Shown here: positions 37,663 to 47,320 of the stretch, piece after piece
Position numbering within the stretch: the stretch's first letter is position 1
Layout of the letters: the number at the start of each line of letters is the position of its first letter
Assembly (NCBI GenBank): GCA_963711465.1
Contig: CAVQEG010000001.1
Location: 1,674,001 to 1,738,000 of the forward strand
From: CAVQEG01 sp963711465
Lineage (GTDB): Bacteria > Bacteroidota > Ignavibacteria > OLB7
Direction: 5' to 3'
DNA: 64,000 bases
The notes under the pieces: generated by a model
The model's input: the letters and a program-made list of their open reading frames with translations, nothing else
Database searches by the model: none
Told to the model about the DNA's origin: nothing
Program-made: the position numbers and the translations under genes

Positions 37663-40600
37663 TCACCGCTCCGCGGGCGGTTGTGCCGTGGCGTCGACTC
37701 CCTGGCGCGCAGCGGTCTGCATCGCGCGAAGGAATGCTTCCAGAAGCCGTTCGGCCGATTCAATCGTCTCAACGTCGCTGAATTCCACCGCGAGCGACCT
37801 GCCCCTGGTCTCCAGTCGCGCCCGACGGCCCGCATCGTTGATCGCGTACATGATCGGCTGGAACCAATGGTCGTAGTAGCCCTGGTTCCGCTCCGGCGGC
37901 AGCTCCAGTCGAAGCGTGCCGTTGCCGAACGACAGCCGCACCGCTCCGCTGGCCATCGCCGCCAGCCGCAGTCGCACCGCTGCCAGCAGGTTCTCCGTCT
38001 CCGAGGGAATCGGACCGAAGCGGTCTCGCATCTCCGAGACCAGACCGCTCAGCTCCTCTGCGGTCGGCGCCGAGTACATCCGCAGGTAGAAGTCGTAGCG
38101 CTCGGAGTCGTCGGTGATGTACTGCCTCGGAATGAGCGCATCGCCGACCATCTCGACCGCAATGTCCTCGTTCCTCGGAAGCGCGACCGACTCCTGCTGC
38201 TCCTCGCGTCGGTCCTGAAACAGATCGCGGAACTCCTCGCGCTTCAACTCGTCGACCGCTTCGTCGACGATCCGCTGGTAGAGCTCGAAGCCGACTTCGT
38301 CGATGAAGCCGGACTGTTCGGCGCCGAGGAGATTGCCGGAGCCGCGGATCTCCAGGTCTCGCATCGCCAGCTTCAGCCCCGAGCCGAGCTCGCCCAGTTC
38401 CTGGATCGCCTGCAGCCGCTTCAGCGCCAGGCGTGTCAGCCCCGACGGCGGCGGTACGATCATGTAGCAGTAGGCCTGAACGTTCGACCGCCCCACTCTG
38501 CCCCGAAGCTGGTAGAGCTCCGCGAGGCCGAACTTGTCGGCGCGGTTGATGATGATCGTGTTGACCGAAGGAATGTCGATTCCCGACTCGATGATCTTCG
38601 TCGCCACCAGCACGTCGAAGCGCCGTTCGATGAACACCATCATCGTCCGCTCGACCTGCTGCGCGGTCATCTCCCCATGCACGACGTTGACGTGAGCCCC
38701 CGGCACGAGCTCCGCGATCCTGCCCGCCAGCTCGTCGATGTCGCCGATGCGCCAGTGCACCACGAAACACTGCCCGCCCCGCCCGAGTTCGTCGGCGATC
38801 GCCTCGGCTAGCACCTCGTCGTTCCACTGCAGCAGCTCGGTGACGATCGACAGCCGGTTGCGCGGTGCGGTCTCGATCACCGACAGATCGCGCGCCCCCA
38901 TGAGCGAGAAGTTCAGCGTTCGCGGAATCGGCGTCGCCGTCAGCGTCAGCGTGTCGACCGTCGCACGCATCTGCCGCAGCTTCTCCTTGGCCGCCACGCC
39001 GAATCGCTGCTCCTCGTCGATCACCAGCAGGCCCAGGTCCTTGAACCGCACGTCCTTCGAGAGCATCCGGTGCGTGCCGATGAGGATGTCGACCGTTCCC
39101 AGCTTCAACCGCTCCAGCGTCTCCTTCTGCTCCGCCTTCGAGCGGAATCGCGACAGCAGGTCCACATGCACCGCGTAGCTCGCCAGTCGGTCGCGGAACG
39201 TGTTGTAATGCTGCTGTGCCAGAATCGTCGTCGGCGCCAGCACGGCCACCTGCTTGCCGCTCTGCACTGCCTTGAAGGCGGCGCGAACCGCCACCTCCGT
39301 CTTTCCGAATCCCACGTCGCCGCAGACCAGCCGGTCCATCGGCGTCGCCTGCTCCATGTCGTGCTTCACCTCATAGGTCGCCGTCGCCTGGTCCGGCGTG
39401 TCCTCGTACATGAACGATGCCTCCAGCTCCCGCTGCCACTGCGAGTCGGGGGCGAATTCAAACCCCGGCTGCGACTTCCGAAGCGCATAGAGGCGAATCA
39501 GCTCCCGGGCAATGTCCTTCACCCGCTTCTTCGCCCTGGCCTTGATGCGCTCCCACTCCTCGGTCCCCAGTCGGTTGAGCTTCGGCTGCTTCCCTTCCCG
39601 CGACGAGTACTTCTGCAGCCGGTTGATGTAGTTCAGGTTCACGAACAGCACGTCGCCCCCCGCGTACTCGAGCTTGACTGCCTCACCACGCGAACCCGCC
39701 GCGTCCACCGTTTCAAGTCCGACGAATCGGCCGATCCCCTTGTCGACATGCACCACGAAGTCGCCCGGTCGGAGCTGCTTGAGCTCCCGCATCGTGAAGC
39801 CCTTGAACTGCTTGCGACGCGTGCGACGGCTCCGCGCCCGCTGCCGCGCGAACACCTCGTGTTCGGTGTAGACCGCCACCTTCAGCGACGGCACGACAAA
39901 TCCGTGCGACAGCGTTTCCATCTGGTAACTCACGTCGCCGGGACCGAATCCATAGCTCGTGCCCTCGCCCTCGGCCCGTTCGCACTCTCCCTCGACCAGA
40001 TCCTCCACCCGCGCGCGCGCGTCATCACCGTCGGCAAGCAGGTAGACCGCGTAGCCCTCAGTGAGCAGTTCGCCGATGCCGCGACAGAGCTCCGAGAGCT
40101 TCGACTGGAAACTCGGCTGCGATCTCGCGCCGCCGTCGATCACCGTCGGATCGGATGTCGGGAAGAACTGCGACGTCAGAATCCGATGCATCGCCCCGAG
40201 TCGACTGACCAGATCGTGGTGGCCCATGTCCTCCAGCAGACCGAATACGCGCTCCGGTTCCTCGATCATCGCAACCGTGTTCGCCGGCAAATGATCCAGG
40301 AGCGTCGCGGTAAGCTGCTCCTGATCCTCGGCGTGGTAGAGCCGGGCCATGAGATCGACGCGATCGAGGTCGCGCACAGACCGTTGCGTCATCGGTTCGA
40401 ATTCGCGGATGGACTCGAGTTCATCGCCGAAGAACTCGAGTCGATACGGGTTGGCGGCACCCGCCGGGTAGATGTCGATGATCCCACCCCGAACGACATA
40501 CTCACCGATCGACTGCACGATGTCGCGCCGTTCGAAGCCCCCGAGCGCGAGACGGCGCGTGAGCCCTTCGAATTCCACCCGCTCTCCCGTTTGCAGCGAA

Positions 40601-41016
40601 ACGAGATTCGTACCGATGTCCGTCGACGATGGCACGCGCGCTCCGATGGTCTCGACGTCGGTGACGACGATGCGTACCGCGTTGTCGCCGAGCATCTTGA
40701 GCACATCGCTGAGCGAAGCGAGTTCCGCGTCGATGGTGTCACGCACCGTCGCCACCGAATGATGTTCCTCCTGGTACAGCAGCGCATGCTGTTCGCCGAG
40801 CAGCGTCACGAGGTCGGCGTGCGCTTCGTCGGCATCGGCACGATCCTCGAAGACGAGTACGAGCGGTTCGCCCGTTCGCTGATAGACGAGCGCGGCGATC
40901 ACCGAGCGAAGTGAACCCGCCATGCCGCGCATGCGCACCTCCGGCCGCGCGCGTACGGCCTCGAGCACTGAGGCGAAGAGCGTACTTGAACCGATTCTGT
41001 CGAGTATCTGACGCAT
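37663..41016 (-). CDS. mfd: Transcription-repair coupling factor
   Basis: 1117 residues; ATP-driven translocase that removes stalled RNA polymerase and recruits UvrA. In order: UvrB-like N-terminal modules, the RNA polymerase interaction domain (around FVVHVDKGIGRFVGLE), the RecG-like motor with Walker A GDVGFGKTEVA and Walker B DEEQRFG, RecG-type helicase motifs VGRSNVQAYCYM, and a C-terminal regulatory domain. The ATG at 41016 is used; GAATTC lies six bases upstream and there is no Shine-Dalgarno. It is divergent from the Memo gene across 190 nt. Confidence 0.97.
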   Translation of the reverse strand: MRQILDRIGSSTLFASVLEAVRARPEVRMRGMAGSLRSVIAALVYQRTGEPLVLVFEDRADADEAHADLVTLLGEQHALLYQEEHHSVATVRDTIDAELASLSDVLKMLGDNAVRIVVTDVETIGARVPSSTDIGTNLVSLQTGERVEFEGLTRRLALGGFERRDIVQSIGEYVVRGGIIDIYPAGAANPYRLEFFGDELESIREFEPMTQRSVRDLDRVDLMARLYHAEDQEQLTATLLDHLPANTVAMIEEPERVFGLLEDMGHHDLVSRLGAMHRILTSQFFPTSDPTVIDGGARSQPSFQSKLSELCRGIGELLTEGYAVYLLADGDDARARVEDLVEGECERAEGEGTSYGFGPGDVSYQMETLSHGFVVPSLKVAVYTEHEVFARQRARSRRTRRKQFKGFTMRELKQLRPGDFVVHVDKGIGRFVGLETVDAAGSRGEAVKLEYAGGDVLFVNLNYINRLQKYSSREGKQPKLNRLGTEEWERIKARAKKRVKDIARELIRLYALRKSQPGFEFAPDSQWQRELEASFMYEDTPDQATATYEVKHDMEQATPMDRLVCGDVGFGKTEVAVRAAFKAVQSGKQVAVLAPTTILAQQHYNTFRDRLASYAVHVDLLSRFRSKAEQKETLERLKLGTVDILIGTHRMLSKDVRFKDLGLLVIDEEQRFGVAAKEKLRQMRATVDTLTLTATPIPRTLNFSLMGARDLSVIETAPRNRLSIVTELLQWNDEVLAEAIADELGRGGQCFVVHWRIGDIDELAGRIAELVPGAHVNVVHGEMTAQQVERTMMVFIERRFDVLVATKIIESGIDIPSVNTIIINRADKFGLAELYQLRGRVGRSNVQAYCYMIVPPPSGLTRLALKRLQAIQELGELGSGLKLAMRDLEIRGSGNLLGAEQSGFIDEVGFELYQRIVDEAVDELKREEFRDLFQDRREEQQESVALPRNEDIAVEMVGDALIPRQYITDDSERYDFYLRMYSAPTAEELSGLVSEMRDRFGPIPSETENLLAAVRLRLAAMASGAVRLSFGNGTLRLELPPERNQGYYDHWFQPIMYAINDAGRRARLETRGRSLAVEFSDVETIESAERLLEAFLRAMQTAARQGVDATAQPPAER

Positions 41017-41206
41017 GGCTGTGAATTCAGGCGAAGAGGAAACCGCATGCAAACGCAACAAGCCGACAGCGGTCGGCTGGCGGCGTGCAGGGGAGTCGAA
41101 AAAATAGGCCAATCGATTCCTCGGACGGGTATCGAGTGGTGAATCGCTCCTGGGGTGCATATTTGACCCACACCTCAATCGCGTCCCACACCGAGTCGAA
41201 GCATCG

Positions 41207-42439
41207 ATGCACTACTACAATGAGTCGACGCCGCTTCCTCCGCTGCGCCACGACATCGCCGGATTCGAGACCGCCCCCGGAATCGTAATGCTCTACGACG
41301 ACTCGCTCTACAGCGACCGCATGGCGCGGCTGCCGATCGACTACGTCGAGCTCCTGTCGCAGCTCGATGGCAGCCGCTCCGCGCTGGATCTGGCCCGCGA
41401 CTTCGCCGCGTCCGGCGTCAGCCTCCCGGTGGCAACGTTACTCGAGGTCGTCAACGCACTCGAGGACGCTTACCTGCTCGACAGCGAACGGTTCCGTCAC
41501 CATCGTCGGACGTCCGACGAAGCGTTCAACCGACTGCCGGTGCGTCCGGCGGCACATGCCGGAAGCTCGTATCCGGCGGAACCCGACAAACTGCGGGCGA
41601 TGCTCGACGGATTCCTGTCGGCAGCAGCTGCATCGTCCTCGAGCGACGCGTCCGACGCTGCCGAACCGATCGCCGTGATTGCTCCGCACATCGACTTCCG
41701 AGTCGGAGGTGCCAGCTACGGTCCGGCATACAACGCGCTGCGGCGATCCACCGCCGAGACGTTCATCATCCTCGGCGTCAGCCATCAGATGAGCTACGAC
41801 GAGTTCATGATCTCGCGAAAGGATTTCGACACCCCGCTCGGCGTGATGCCCACCGACCGCGAATTCATCGACCGCTTCCGCCAGCGACTGCCGTTCGAGA
41901 TCACCGACAACGAGATCGCCCACCGGCGGGAGCACTCCATAGAATTTCAGGCAGTGTTCCTTCGCCACATCTTCCCCGATCGCGAGGTCCGTATCGTGCC
42001 GATTCTGACCGGGTCGCTGCACGAACACATTCTCAACGGCGGCACGACGGCCCGACACGACCAGCGACTGACGCACCTGTACGAGGAGCTCGCGGCGACC
42101 GCTGCCGACCTCGGTCGACAGGTCTGCTACATAGCCGGCGCCGACCTCTGCCACGTCGGCCGCAAATTCGGCGACGACTTCGCGGCTCGTGACATCCTCG
42201 AGGAGCTTCGTCGCGTCGACGCCGAGACGCTCGAGCATACAGCCAGGCCGGACGCCGACGGATTCCTCGAAGCGATCGGCAGAGTCCGCAACCGCTACCG
42301 TGTCTGCGGCGTCGCGCCGATCTATGCGGCTATTCGCGCGTCGCGCCCCACTCGTGGCGAAGTGCTCTGTTACGATCAATGGGACGAATCCGAACGGGAG
42401 TCGGCAGTGACCTTCGGAAGCGTGGCACTGTATCGCTGA
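41207..42439 (+). CDS. Memo-family protein with N-terminal PqqD-like domain
   Basis: 410 residues. The C-terminal two thirds (about 108-410) is a Memo-like domain related to extradiol dioxygenases, with HAGSSYPA, APHIDFRVGG, LGVSHQMSYD, REHSIEFQ and GADLCHVG supplying the conserved His/Cys/Glu site. The first 100 residues resemble a small winged-helix PqqD-like domain (LLSQLDGSRSALDLARDF). Memo proteins are often encoded with AMMECR1 and a radical SAM protein; neither is adjacent here. The reaction is unknown. It converges with topA after 21 nt. Confidence 0.82.
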   Translation: MHYYNESTPLPPLRHDIAGFETAPGIVMLYDDSLYSDRMARLPIDYVELLSQLDGSRSALDLARDFAASGVSLPVATLLEVVNALEDAYLLDSERFRHHRRTSDEAFNRLPVRPAAHAGSSYPAEPDKLRAMLDGFLSAAAASSSSDASDAAEPIAVIAPHIDFRVGGASYGPAYNALRRSTAETFIILGVSHQMSYDEFMISRKDFDTPLGVMPTDREFIDRFRQRLPFEITDNEIAHRREHSIEFQAVFLRHIFPDREVRIVPILTGSLHEHILNGGTTARHDQRLTHLYEELAATAADLGRQVCYIAGADLCHVGRKFGDDFAARDILEELRRVDAETLEHTARPDADGFLEAIGRVRNRYRVCGVAPIYAAIRASRPTRGEVLCYDQWDESERESAVTFGSVALYR

Positions 42440-42460
42440 GGGTGCGGTGCGCACCGTTCA

Positions 42461-44794
42461 TCAGCCGCGAGCGCGACACTTCGGGCATTCGAGCACGACG
42501 GTCGAATTCTCACCAGGCACTTCGACGACATACGGGTTTCCGCACCGCGCGCAGGCCTGCGCCACGGGCTTGTGACTCGAGGTGAATCGACAGTCGGGGT
42601 AGCGAGAGCATCCGAAGAAGACGCTGCTGTATTTGCCGCCTACCCGCTCCACCACGTCTCCCTGCTCGCACTGCGGACACTTCACACCGAGCGGAATCGG
42701 CTTCGTGCCGCGACACTCGGGGTAGCGAGAGCACCCGTAGAATTCTCCCGTTCTCCCCTTTCGCCGGACCATCGGTGAACCGCACGTGCCGCACAACACG
42801 TTCGGATCCGGCTTCGGCGCTTCTGACTTCTCGCTCCTGGATCGACGATCGACGCGCCGTCCGGCAGTCAGTCGCTGGCGTCGCTCTCCCGAACGTCGCG
42901 CCGGAGCTTTGCCGTCGACACCGGCCGCCTTCAGCGACCGCTGGAAGGGGCGATAGAATCCCTGCATCACCTTCAGGTATGTGGAGCTGCCGGATGCGAT
43001 CGCGTCGAGATCGTTCTCCATCCGGGCAGTGAAGCGCACATCGAACAGCGACGGGAATCCCTCGAGCAGCCGGTCGCATACCTTCATGCCGAGCTCGGTC
43101 GCGTAGAGCCGCCGCGCCTTCTGTTCCACGTAGCCGCGATCCTGAATCGTCGCGATCGTCGCTGCGTACGTGCTTGGCCGACCGATGCCCCTGGCCTCCA
43201 TCTCCTTGACCAGCAGACTCTCGGTGAATCGTGGCGGTGGCTTCGTGGAGCGCTGTCGTAGGTCGATCGAGGCGAGCCGAAGCGGATCGCCCTTGCGGAT
43301 CGTCTGAGGCAGCATGCGATCCTCCTCGCCCTCACTCTCGGTACCGGAGGACGATCGCCGGCCGCCGCGCTTCGGCGCTCCTTCGGCGGCTTCGCCCTCA
43401 TCGCTCTCCTCATCCTCCGACTTCTTCCGTCGGCCCGATGCGACGGCGTCGTCGAGCACCTTCGTCCAGCCACTGAAGCGCGTAATGCGTCCGGTGGCAC
43501 GGAAGAGGAAATCGCCGCCCTCGATATCGACGGTGGTCTGATCGAACACGGCGGGCGCCATCTGGCTGGCGACGAAGCGCCGCACGATCAGTTCGTAGAG
43601 ATCGGCGAGTTCCTTGTCGACATGCTTGCGAACCTCACGAGGCGTGACCTTCAGGTCGGTCGGGCGAATCGCCTCGTGCGCGTCCTGCACGTTGGCGGAC
43701 TTCTGCAGATGCTGCTTGCGGGACTTCGGGATGTACTCCTTGCCGTAGTTCTCGTAGATGAATTCCTCTGCCATCTGAACGGCCTCGTCGCTTACCCGCA
43801 CCGAATCGGTTCGCATGTACGTGATCAGTCCGAGGCGACCGTGTCGACCGATCTCGACGCCCTCGTAGAGCTTCTGCGCAAGCTGCATCACACGCTTCGA
43901 GTTGATCCGCAGGCGTCGGCCCGCCTCCTGCTGCAGCGTCGAGGTGGTAAATGGCGGCGGGGCGTTGCGCTTCGCTTCTTTCTTCTCGATACGCTTGATC
44001 GAATAGGTCTCCTCGAGCGCCGCCTTGCGCAGCGCCTCGGCCTCGGCGGGAGTCGAGATGAAATTCCGCGGCGGTGGCTCCCCGTTGGCATCCTCAGACG
44101 TCTTCAGATCGGCGGCCGAACCCGAAGGATTCTTCAAATCTCGACCGTCGACGCGGACGAGCCGAGCGACGATTTCCTCTTCGCGGCCGGTGAAGAAGTG
44201 GCCATGGAGATTCCAGTACTGGATCGGGATGAACGAATTGATGGCGCGTTCGCGCTCGACGACCAGTCGCAGCGCGACCGACTGAACGCGACCCGCGGAG
44301 AGGCCGCGATGCTCGCCGCTGAAGCTCTGCCAGAGAAACGGCGAGACCTGGTAGCCGATGAGTCGGTCCATGACGCGTCGCGCTTCCTGCGCGTCGACCA
44401 TCGCACGGTCGATGGCGCGCGGACTGCTGATCGCTCCGGTGACGCCGCTGCGCGTGATCTCGTTGAAGACGATGCGATTGACGCTTCGCTTGGGAGCACC
44501 GATCACCTCCGCAATGTGGCTGGCGATCGCCTCCCCCTCTCGGTCGGGGTCGGTGGCAAGGAGGACTCGGTCGCACGCCCGGGCGAGGTTGCGAAGGCGC
44601 TCGACGACATCCTTGCGCCGGTCGATCACCTCGTAGGTCGGTACGAATCCATTCTCGATGTCGATGGAGATTCCCTCCTTGGGAAGGTCCTTCACGTGAC
44701 CGAGCGAGGCCTCGACCACGTAGTCGGGTCCGAGGTACTTGTTGATCGTCTTCGCCTTGGCCGGCGATTCCACGATGACGAGCGTCCGGGGCAT
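42461..44794 (-). CDS. topA: DNA topoisomerase I
   Basis: 777-residue type IA topoisomerase that relaxes negative supercoils. N-terminal TOPRIM domain (VIVESPAKAKTINKYLG; acidic DPDREGE), active-site tyrosine in TYMRTDSVRVS, and an acidic Glu/Ser-rich insertion around residues 455-490. The C-terminus carries three zinc ribbons with CxxC pairs (CGTC/CSRYPEC, CPQC/CSRYPDC, CARC/CPKC). Length and order are normal. Confidence 0.97.
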   Translation of the reverse strand: MPRTLVIVESPAKAKTINKYLGPDYVVEASLGHVKDLPKEGISIDIENGFVPTYEVIDRRKDVVERLRNLARACDRVLLATDPDREGEAIASHIAEVIGAPKRSVNRIVFNEITRSGVTGAISSPRAIDRAMVDAQEARRVMDRLIGYQVSPFLWQSFSGEHRGLSAGRVQSVALRLVVERERAINSFIPIQYWNLHGHFFTGREEEIVARLVRVDGRDLKNPSGSAADLKTSEDANGEPPPRNFISTPAEAEALRKAALEETYSIKRIEKKEAKRNAPPPFTTSTLQQEAGRRLRINSKRVMQLAQKLYEGVEIGRHGRLGLITYMRTDSVRVSDEAVQMAEEFIYENYGKEYIPKSRKQHLQKSANVQDAHEAIRPTDLKVTPREVRKHVDKELADLYELIVRRFVASQMAPAVFDQTTVDIEGGDFLFRATGRITRFSGWTKVLDDAVASGRRKKSEDEESDEGEAAEGAPKRGGRRSSSGTESEGEEDRMLPQTIRKGDPLRLASIDLRQRSTKPPPRFTESLLVKEMEARGIGRPSTYAATIATIQDRGYVEQKARRLYATELGMKVCDRLLEGFPSLFDVRFTARMENDLDAIASGSSTYLKVMQGFYRPFQRSLKAAGVDGKAPARRSGERRQRLTAGRRVDRRSRSEKSEAPKPDPNVLCGTCGSPMVRRKGRTGEFYGCSRYPECRGTKPIPLGVKCPQCEQGDVVERVGGKYSSVFFGCSRYPDCRFTSSHKPVAQACARCGNPYVVEVPGENSTVVLECPKCRARG

Positions 44795-45188
44795 TGTGAC
44801 GGAGTCTGGTGATGCTGAGAATCCGGAAATATACGGTGTGTCGCCGGCCGGGTGCAGTGGAATTCGCGGGCACCGGAGGCGGTTGTTTCCGCGGAATCAT
44901 CCTTCGAATGGGCCGGCCACGAGGGCTTCAGCACGCGAGGCGGTGAGCGCTTCGGCAGCTGCCGGACTGAAGTCCGGAGTCAAGGTGAGGGGGCGTCGAA
45001 GTGGTGCTGCAGTGGCGGCCGTCGTCGAGAGGCAACGGAGTCGGCATGCGACCAGGTCGATTTGAAATTCGACACGACTGCATGGGCTCAGGGTTCCTCA
45101 CCTTCGGCCCTCTTCCATCGGCACATCGCCGTCATCGCTTCGCTCCATCGTCTTCGCTCTGCGGTCGCGGCTCGTATCTTCGGGGCCT
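44795..45188. other. Divergent intergenic region topA / glycosyltransferase
   Basis: About 390 bases without a supported gene. Near topA there is GAAATATA at 44826-44833, which on the minus strand reads TATATTTC, one base from TAnnTTTG, 32 nt before the topA ATG. At the other end TATCTTCG at 45175-45182 precedes the glycosyltransferase. The rest is GC-rich with overlapping open frames that match nothing I recognise. Confidence 0.5.
45175..45182 (+). promoter_or_regulatory. Probable -7 box, near-leaderless glycosyltransferase gene
   Basis: TATCTTCG lies six bases before the ATG at 45189, with TTCG 18 bases upstream as a weak -33. The gene has no Shine-Dalgarno. The same octamer occurs just before the xseA start (63572-63579). 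Confidence 0.4.
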
Positions 45189-46565
45189 ATGAGACGTGTC
45201 CTGATCGTTGCCTACTACTTTCCTCCGTCGGGCGGACCCGGCGTGCAGCGGGTACTGAAGTACGTGCAGTACCTCCATCAATTCGGCTGGCAGCCGACGG
45301 TGCTGACCGTCAACGAGGGGAATTTTCCCGCGCGTGACGAGTCGCTGCTCGAGGAGATTCCGAAGGACGTCAGCGTCATCCGCACCGACATCTTCGAACC
45401 GTACGACCTGTACCGACGCCTGACCGGCAAGAGCAGCGACACGGCGATCGACGTAAACACCATCCGCAAGGAGGGATCGAAGCTCTCGGCGAGCGAGCGG
45501 CTGTCGGAATTCATCCGCGCCACCTTCTTCATTCCGGATGCGAGGATCGGATGGTACCGCAAAGCGGTCGAGGCCGGCATGCAGGCGATCTCCGAGCATC
45601 ATATCGACGCCATCGTCAGTTCCTCGCCACCGTACACGTGCGCAATGATCGCCCGCGGACTCAAGCGCCGCAGCGGGCTTCCGTGGGTAGCCGGATTTCG
45701 CGATCCGTGGACGGGATTCATCACCACGCCAAGACGCTGGGGAATTCCGGCACGCATCGACCGCATGTTCGAGCATGCCGTCTTCACCGAGGCCGACGAG
45801 GTCGAAGTCGCATGGCCGGGAATCGCCCGCGACGCGCTCGGCAAGTACGCCGACCTGCCGGAGGAGAAATTCCACGTCCTGCCGAACGGATACGACTCGG
45901 CCGACTTCCCCGAGATCGATCCCTCCGAGCGCACCGACGATCGGTTCACCATGACCTACACCGGCTCGATGTACGGAAGGCGCAATCCCGATGCATTCCT
46001 CCGCGCGGTCGAACGGCTCGTCAGTCGCGGGCTGGTCGATCCCGCGAAGATCCGCCTCCGGTTCATCGGACGCTTCGGCGAAGAGGTCAAGGCGACGTTC
46101 GACGCCAGCCCGGTGCGCGATGCCATCGAGGTCAGCGGTTACATGCCGCACTCCGAGAGCGTTCGCCAGCTGTTTCTCTCCGACGCCCTGTTGCTCGTCG
46201 TCGACGAATGCGACGAGAGTGAGGAGGTGGTGCCGGGCAAGGTGTACGAGTACATCGGCTCGCGCAGACCCGTGCTCGCCGTTGCGCCCGAGCGCGGGTC
46301 GATCGCCGAGCTGATCGCCGAGACCGGCGCGGGGTACGTAGCTCATCAGTCGAACATCGCCGGCATCGCCGAGGCATTCCAGCAGTTGTACCGCGATCAT
46401 CGCGAGGGAACGAATTCGCTGCAACCGAACGAGGCGGCAATCCGGAGTTACGAGCGACGCAACGTGACCGGCCGGCTCGCGGGACTTCTCGACCGATGCG
46501 TCGAACGAGGGGCGACAGCCGGAGAGACGCGTGGGGGCGCGGCTGGGGACCATCCGTCGCACTGA
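45189..46565 (+). CDS. Family 4-like glycosyltransferase
   Basis: 458-residue GT-B fold glycosyltransferase. The N-terminal acceptor domain starts LIVAYYFPPSGGPGVQRVLKY. The C-terminal nucleotide-sugar domain contains TYTGSMYG and the EX7E-like region DESEEVVPGKVYEYIGSRRPVLA. Substrate unknown; a role in surface polysaccharide is usual for this group. The next gene starts 20 nt downstream with its own GAGGAG site. Confidence 0.88.
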   Translation: MRRVLIVAYYFPPSGGPGVQRVLKYVQYLHQFGWQPTVLTVNEGNFPARDESLLEEIPKDVSVIRTDIFEPYDLYRRLTGKSSDTAIDVNTIRKEGSKLSASERLSEFIRATFFIPDARIGWYRKAVEAGMQAISEHHIDAIVSSSPPYTCAMIARGLKRRSGLPWVAGFRDPWTGFITTPRRWGIPARIDRMFEHAVFTEADEVEVAWPGIARDALGKYADLPEEKFHVLPNGYDSADFPEIDPSERTDDRFTMTYTGSMYGRRNPDAFLRAVERLVSRGLVDPAKIRLRFIGRFGEEVKATFDASPVRDAIEVSGYMPHSESVRQLFLSDALLLVVDECDESEEVVPGKVYEYIGSRRPVLAVAPERGSIAELIAETGAGYVAHQSNIAGIAEAFQQLYRDHREGTNSLQPNEAAIRSYERRNVTGRLAGLLDRCVERGATAGETRGGAAGDHPSH

Positions 46566-46585
46566 ATCAATCACCGAGGAGTATC

Positions 46586-47167
46586 ATGGACGCGACCAGT
46601 CGATTCGCCCACGACCACTACACGATCCGCCGCAAGGTATTCAAGCTCGTCGGGGGCGCCTTTCACGTATTCGGTCCCGACGATCGACTGATGTTCTACA
46701 CCGAGATGCGCGGATTCAAGCTTCGCGAGGACATCCGGTTGTATGCCGATGAGGACCGGAACGAAGAGGTGCTGCAGATCAACGCGCGACAGATCATCGA
46801 CTTCTCGGCGACCTACGACGTCACCGATCCGGCCACGGGCGAGGCGGTCGGCGCCCTGCGGCGACTCGGCGGCCGCTCGATCCTTCGTGACGAATGGACG
46901 TTCCTCGACACGGGCGATCGGGAGATCGGCACGATCACCGAGGACAGCATGGTGATGGCGCTCATCCGGCGGTTCGTATCGAACATGATTCCGCAGACGT
47001 TCATCGCCGAGGTGGACGGAGCGAGGGTGATGACGGTCTCGCAGCGATTCAACCCGTTTGTGCTGAAGGCGGACATCGACTTCACGCCCGGTTCAACGGC
47101 GATTGACCGCCGGCTCGGGATTGCCGCCGCCGTGCTGTTGGTAGCGATCGAAGGCCGCCAGCAGTAG
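46586..47167 (+). CDS. LURP-one-related / tubby-C-terminal-fold protein
   Basis: 193 residues. Strand-rich protein beginning YTIRRKVFKLVGGAFHVFGPDD, then repeated short beta motifs (LMFYTEMRGFKL, ALRRLGGRSILRDEWTFLD) and a hydrophobic C-terminal helix, matching the LURP-one-related/scramblase-like fold. Function in bacteria is not established; membrane association through the last helix (about 170-188) is plausible. ATG at 46586 follows GAGGAG by four bases. Confidence 0.72.
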   Translation: MDATSRFAHDHYTIRRKVFKLVGGAFHVFGPDDRLMFYTEMRGFKLREDIRLYADEDRNEEVLQINARQIIDFSATYDVTDPATGEAVGALRRLGGRSILRDEWTFLDTGDREIGTITEDSMVMALIRRFVSNMIPQTFIAEVDGARVMTVSQRFNPFVLKADIDFTPGSTAIDRRLGIAAAVLLVAIEGRQQ

Positions 47168-47320
47168 CCGCTGCGCACCTGCCACGCGACCGAATCGCAC
47201 CCTCCTGTCGAGTCGTATATTGTCGGCTTCGCGTCACCGCGGCGGCGCGTGTGACTGCCCAGAACCACTCACGTTCCTCCCGGCCGGCTCCCGCCGGCCT
47301 CCGATCACCGACTCCCGAGC

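Noticed and set aside
39070..40914. 614-codon plus-strand frame
   Set aside because: Antisense to mfd, with an Arg/His-rich composition and no recognisable domain.
47216..47223. TATATTGT as the -7 box of the first YfhO gene
   Set aside because: Two mismatches to TAnnTTTG in the key TTTG positions and no TTG at 19 bases upstream.
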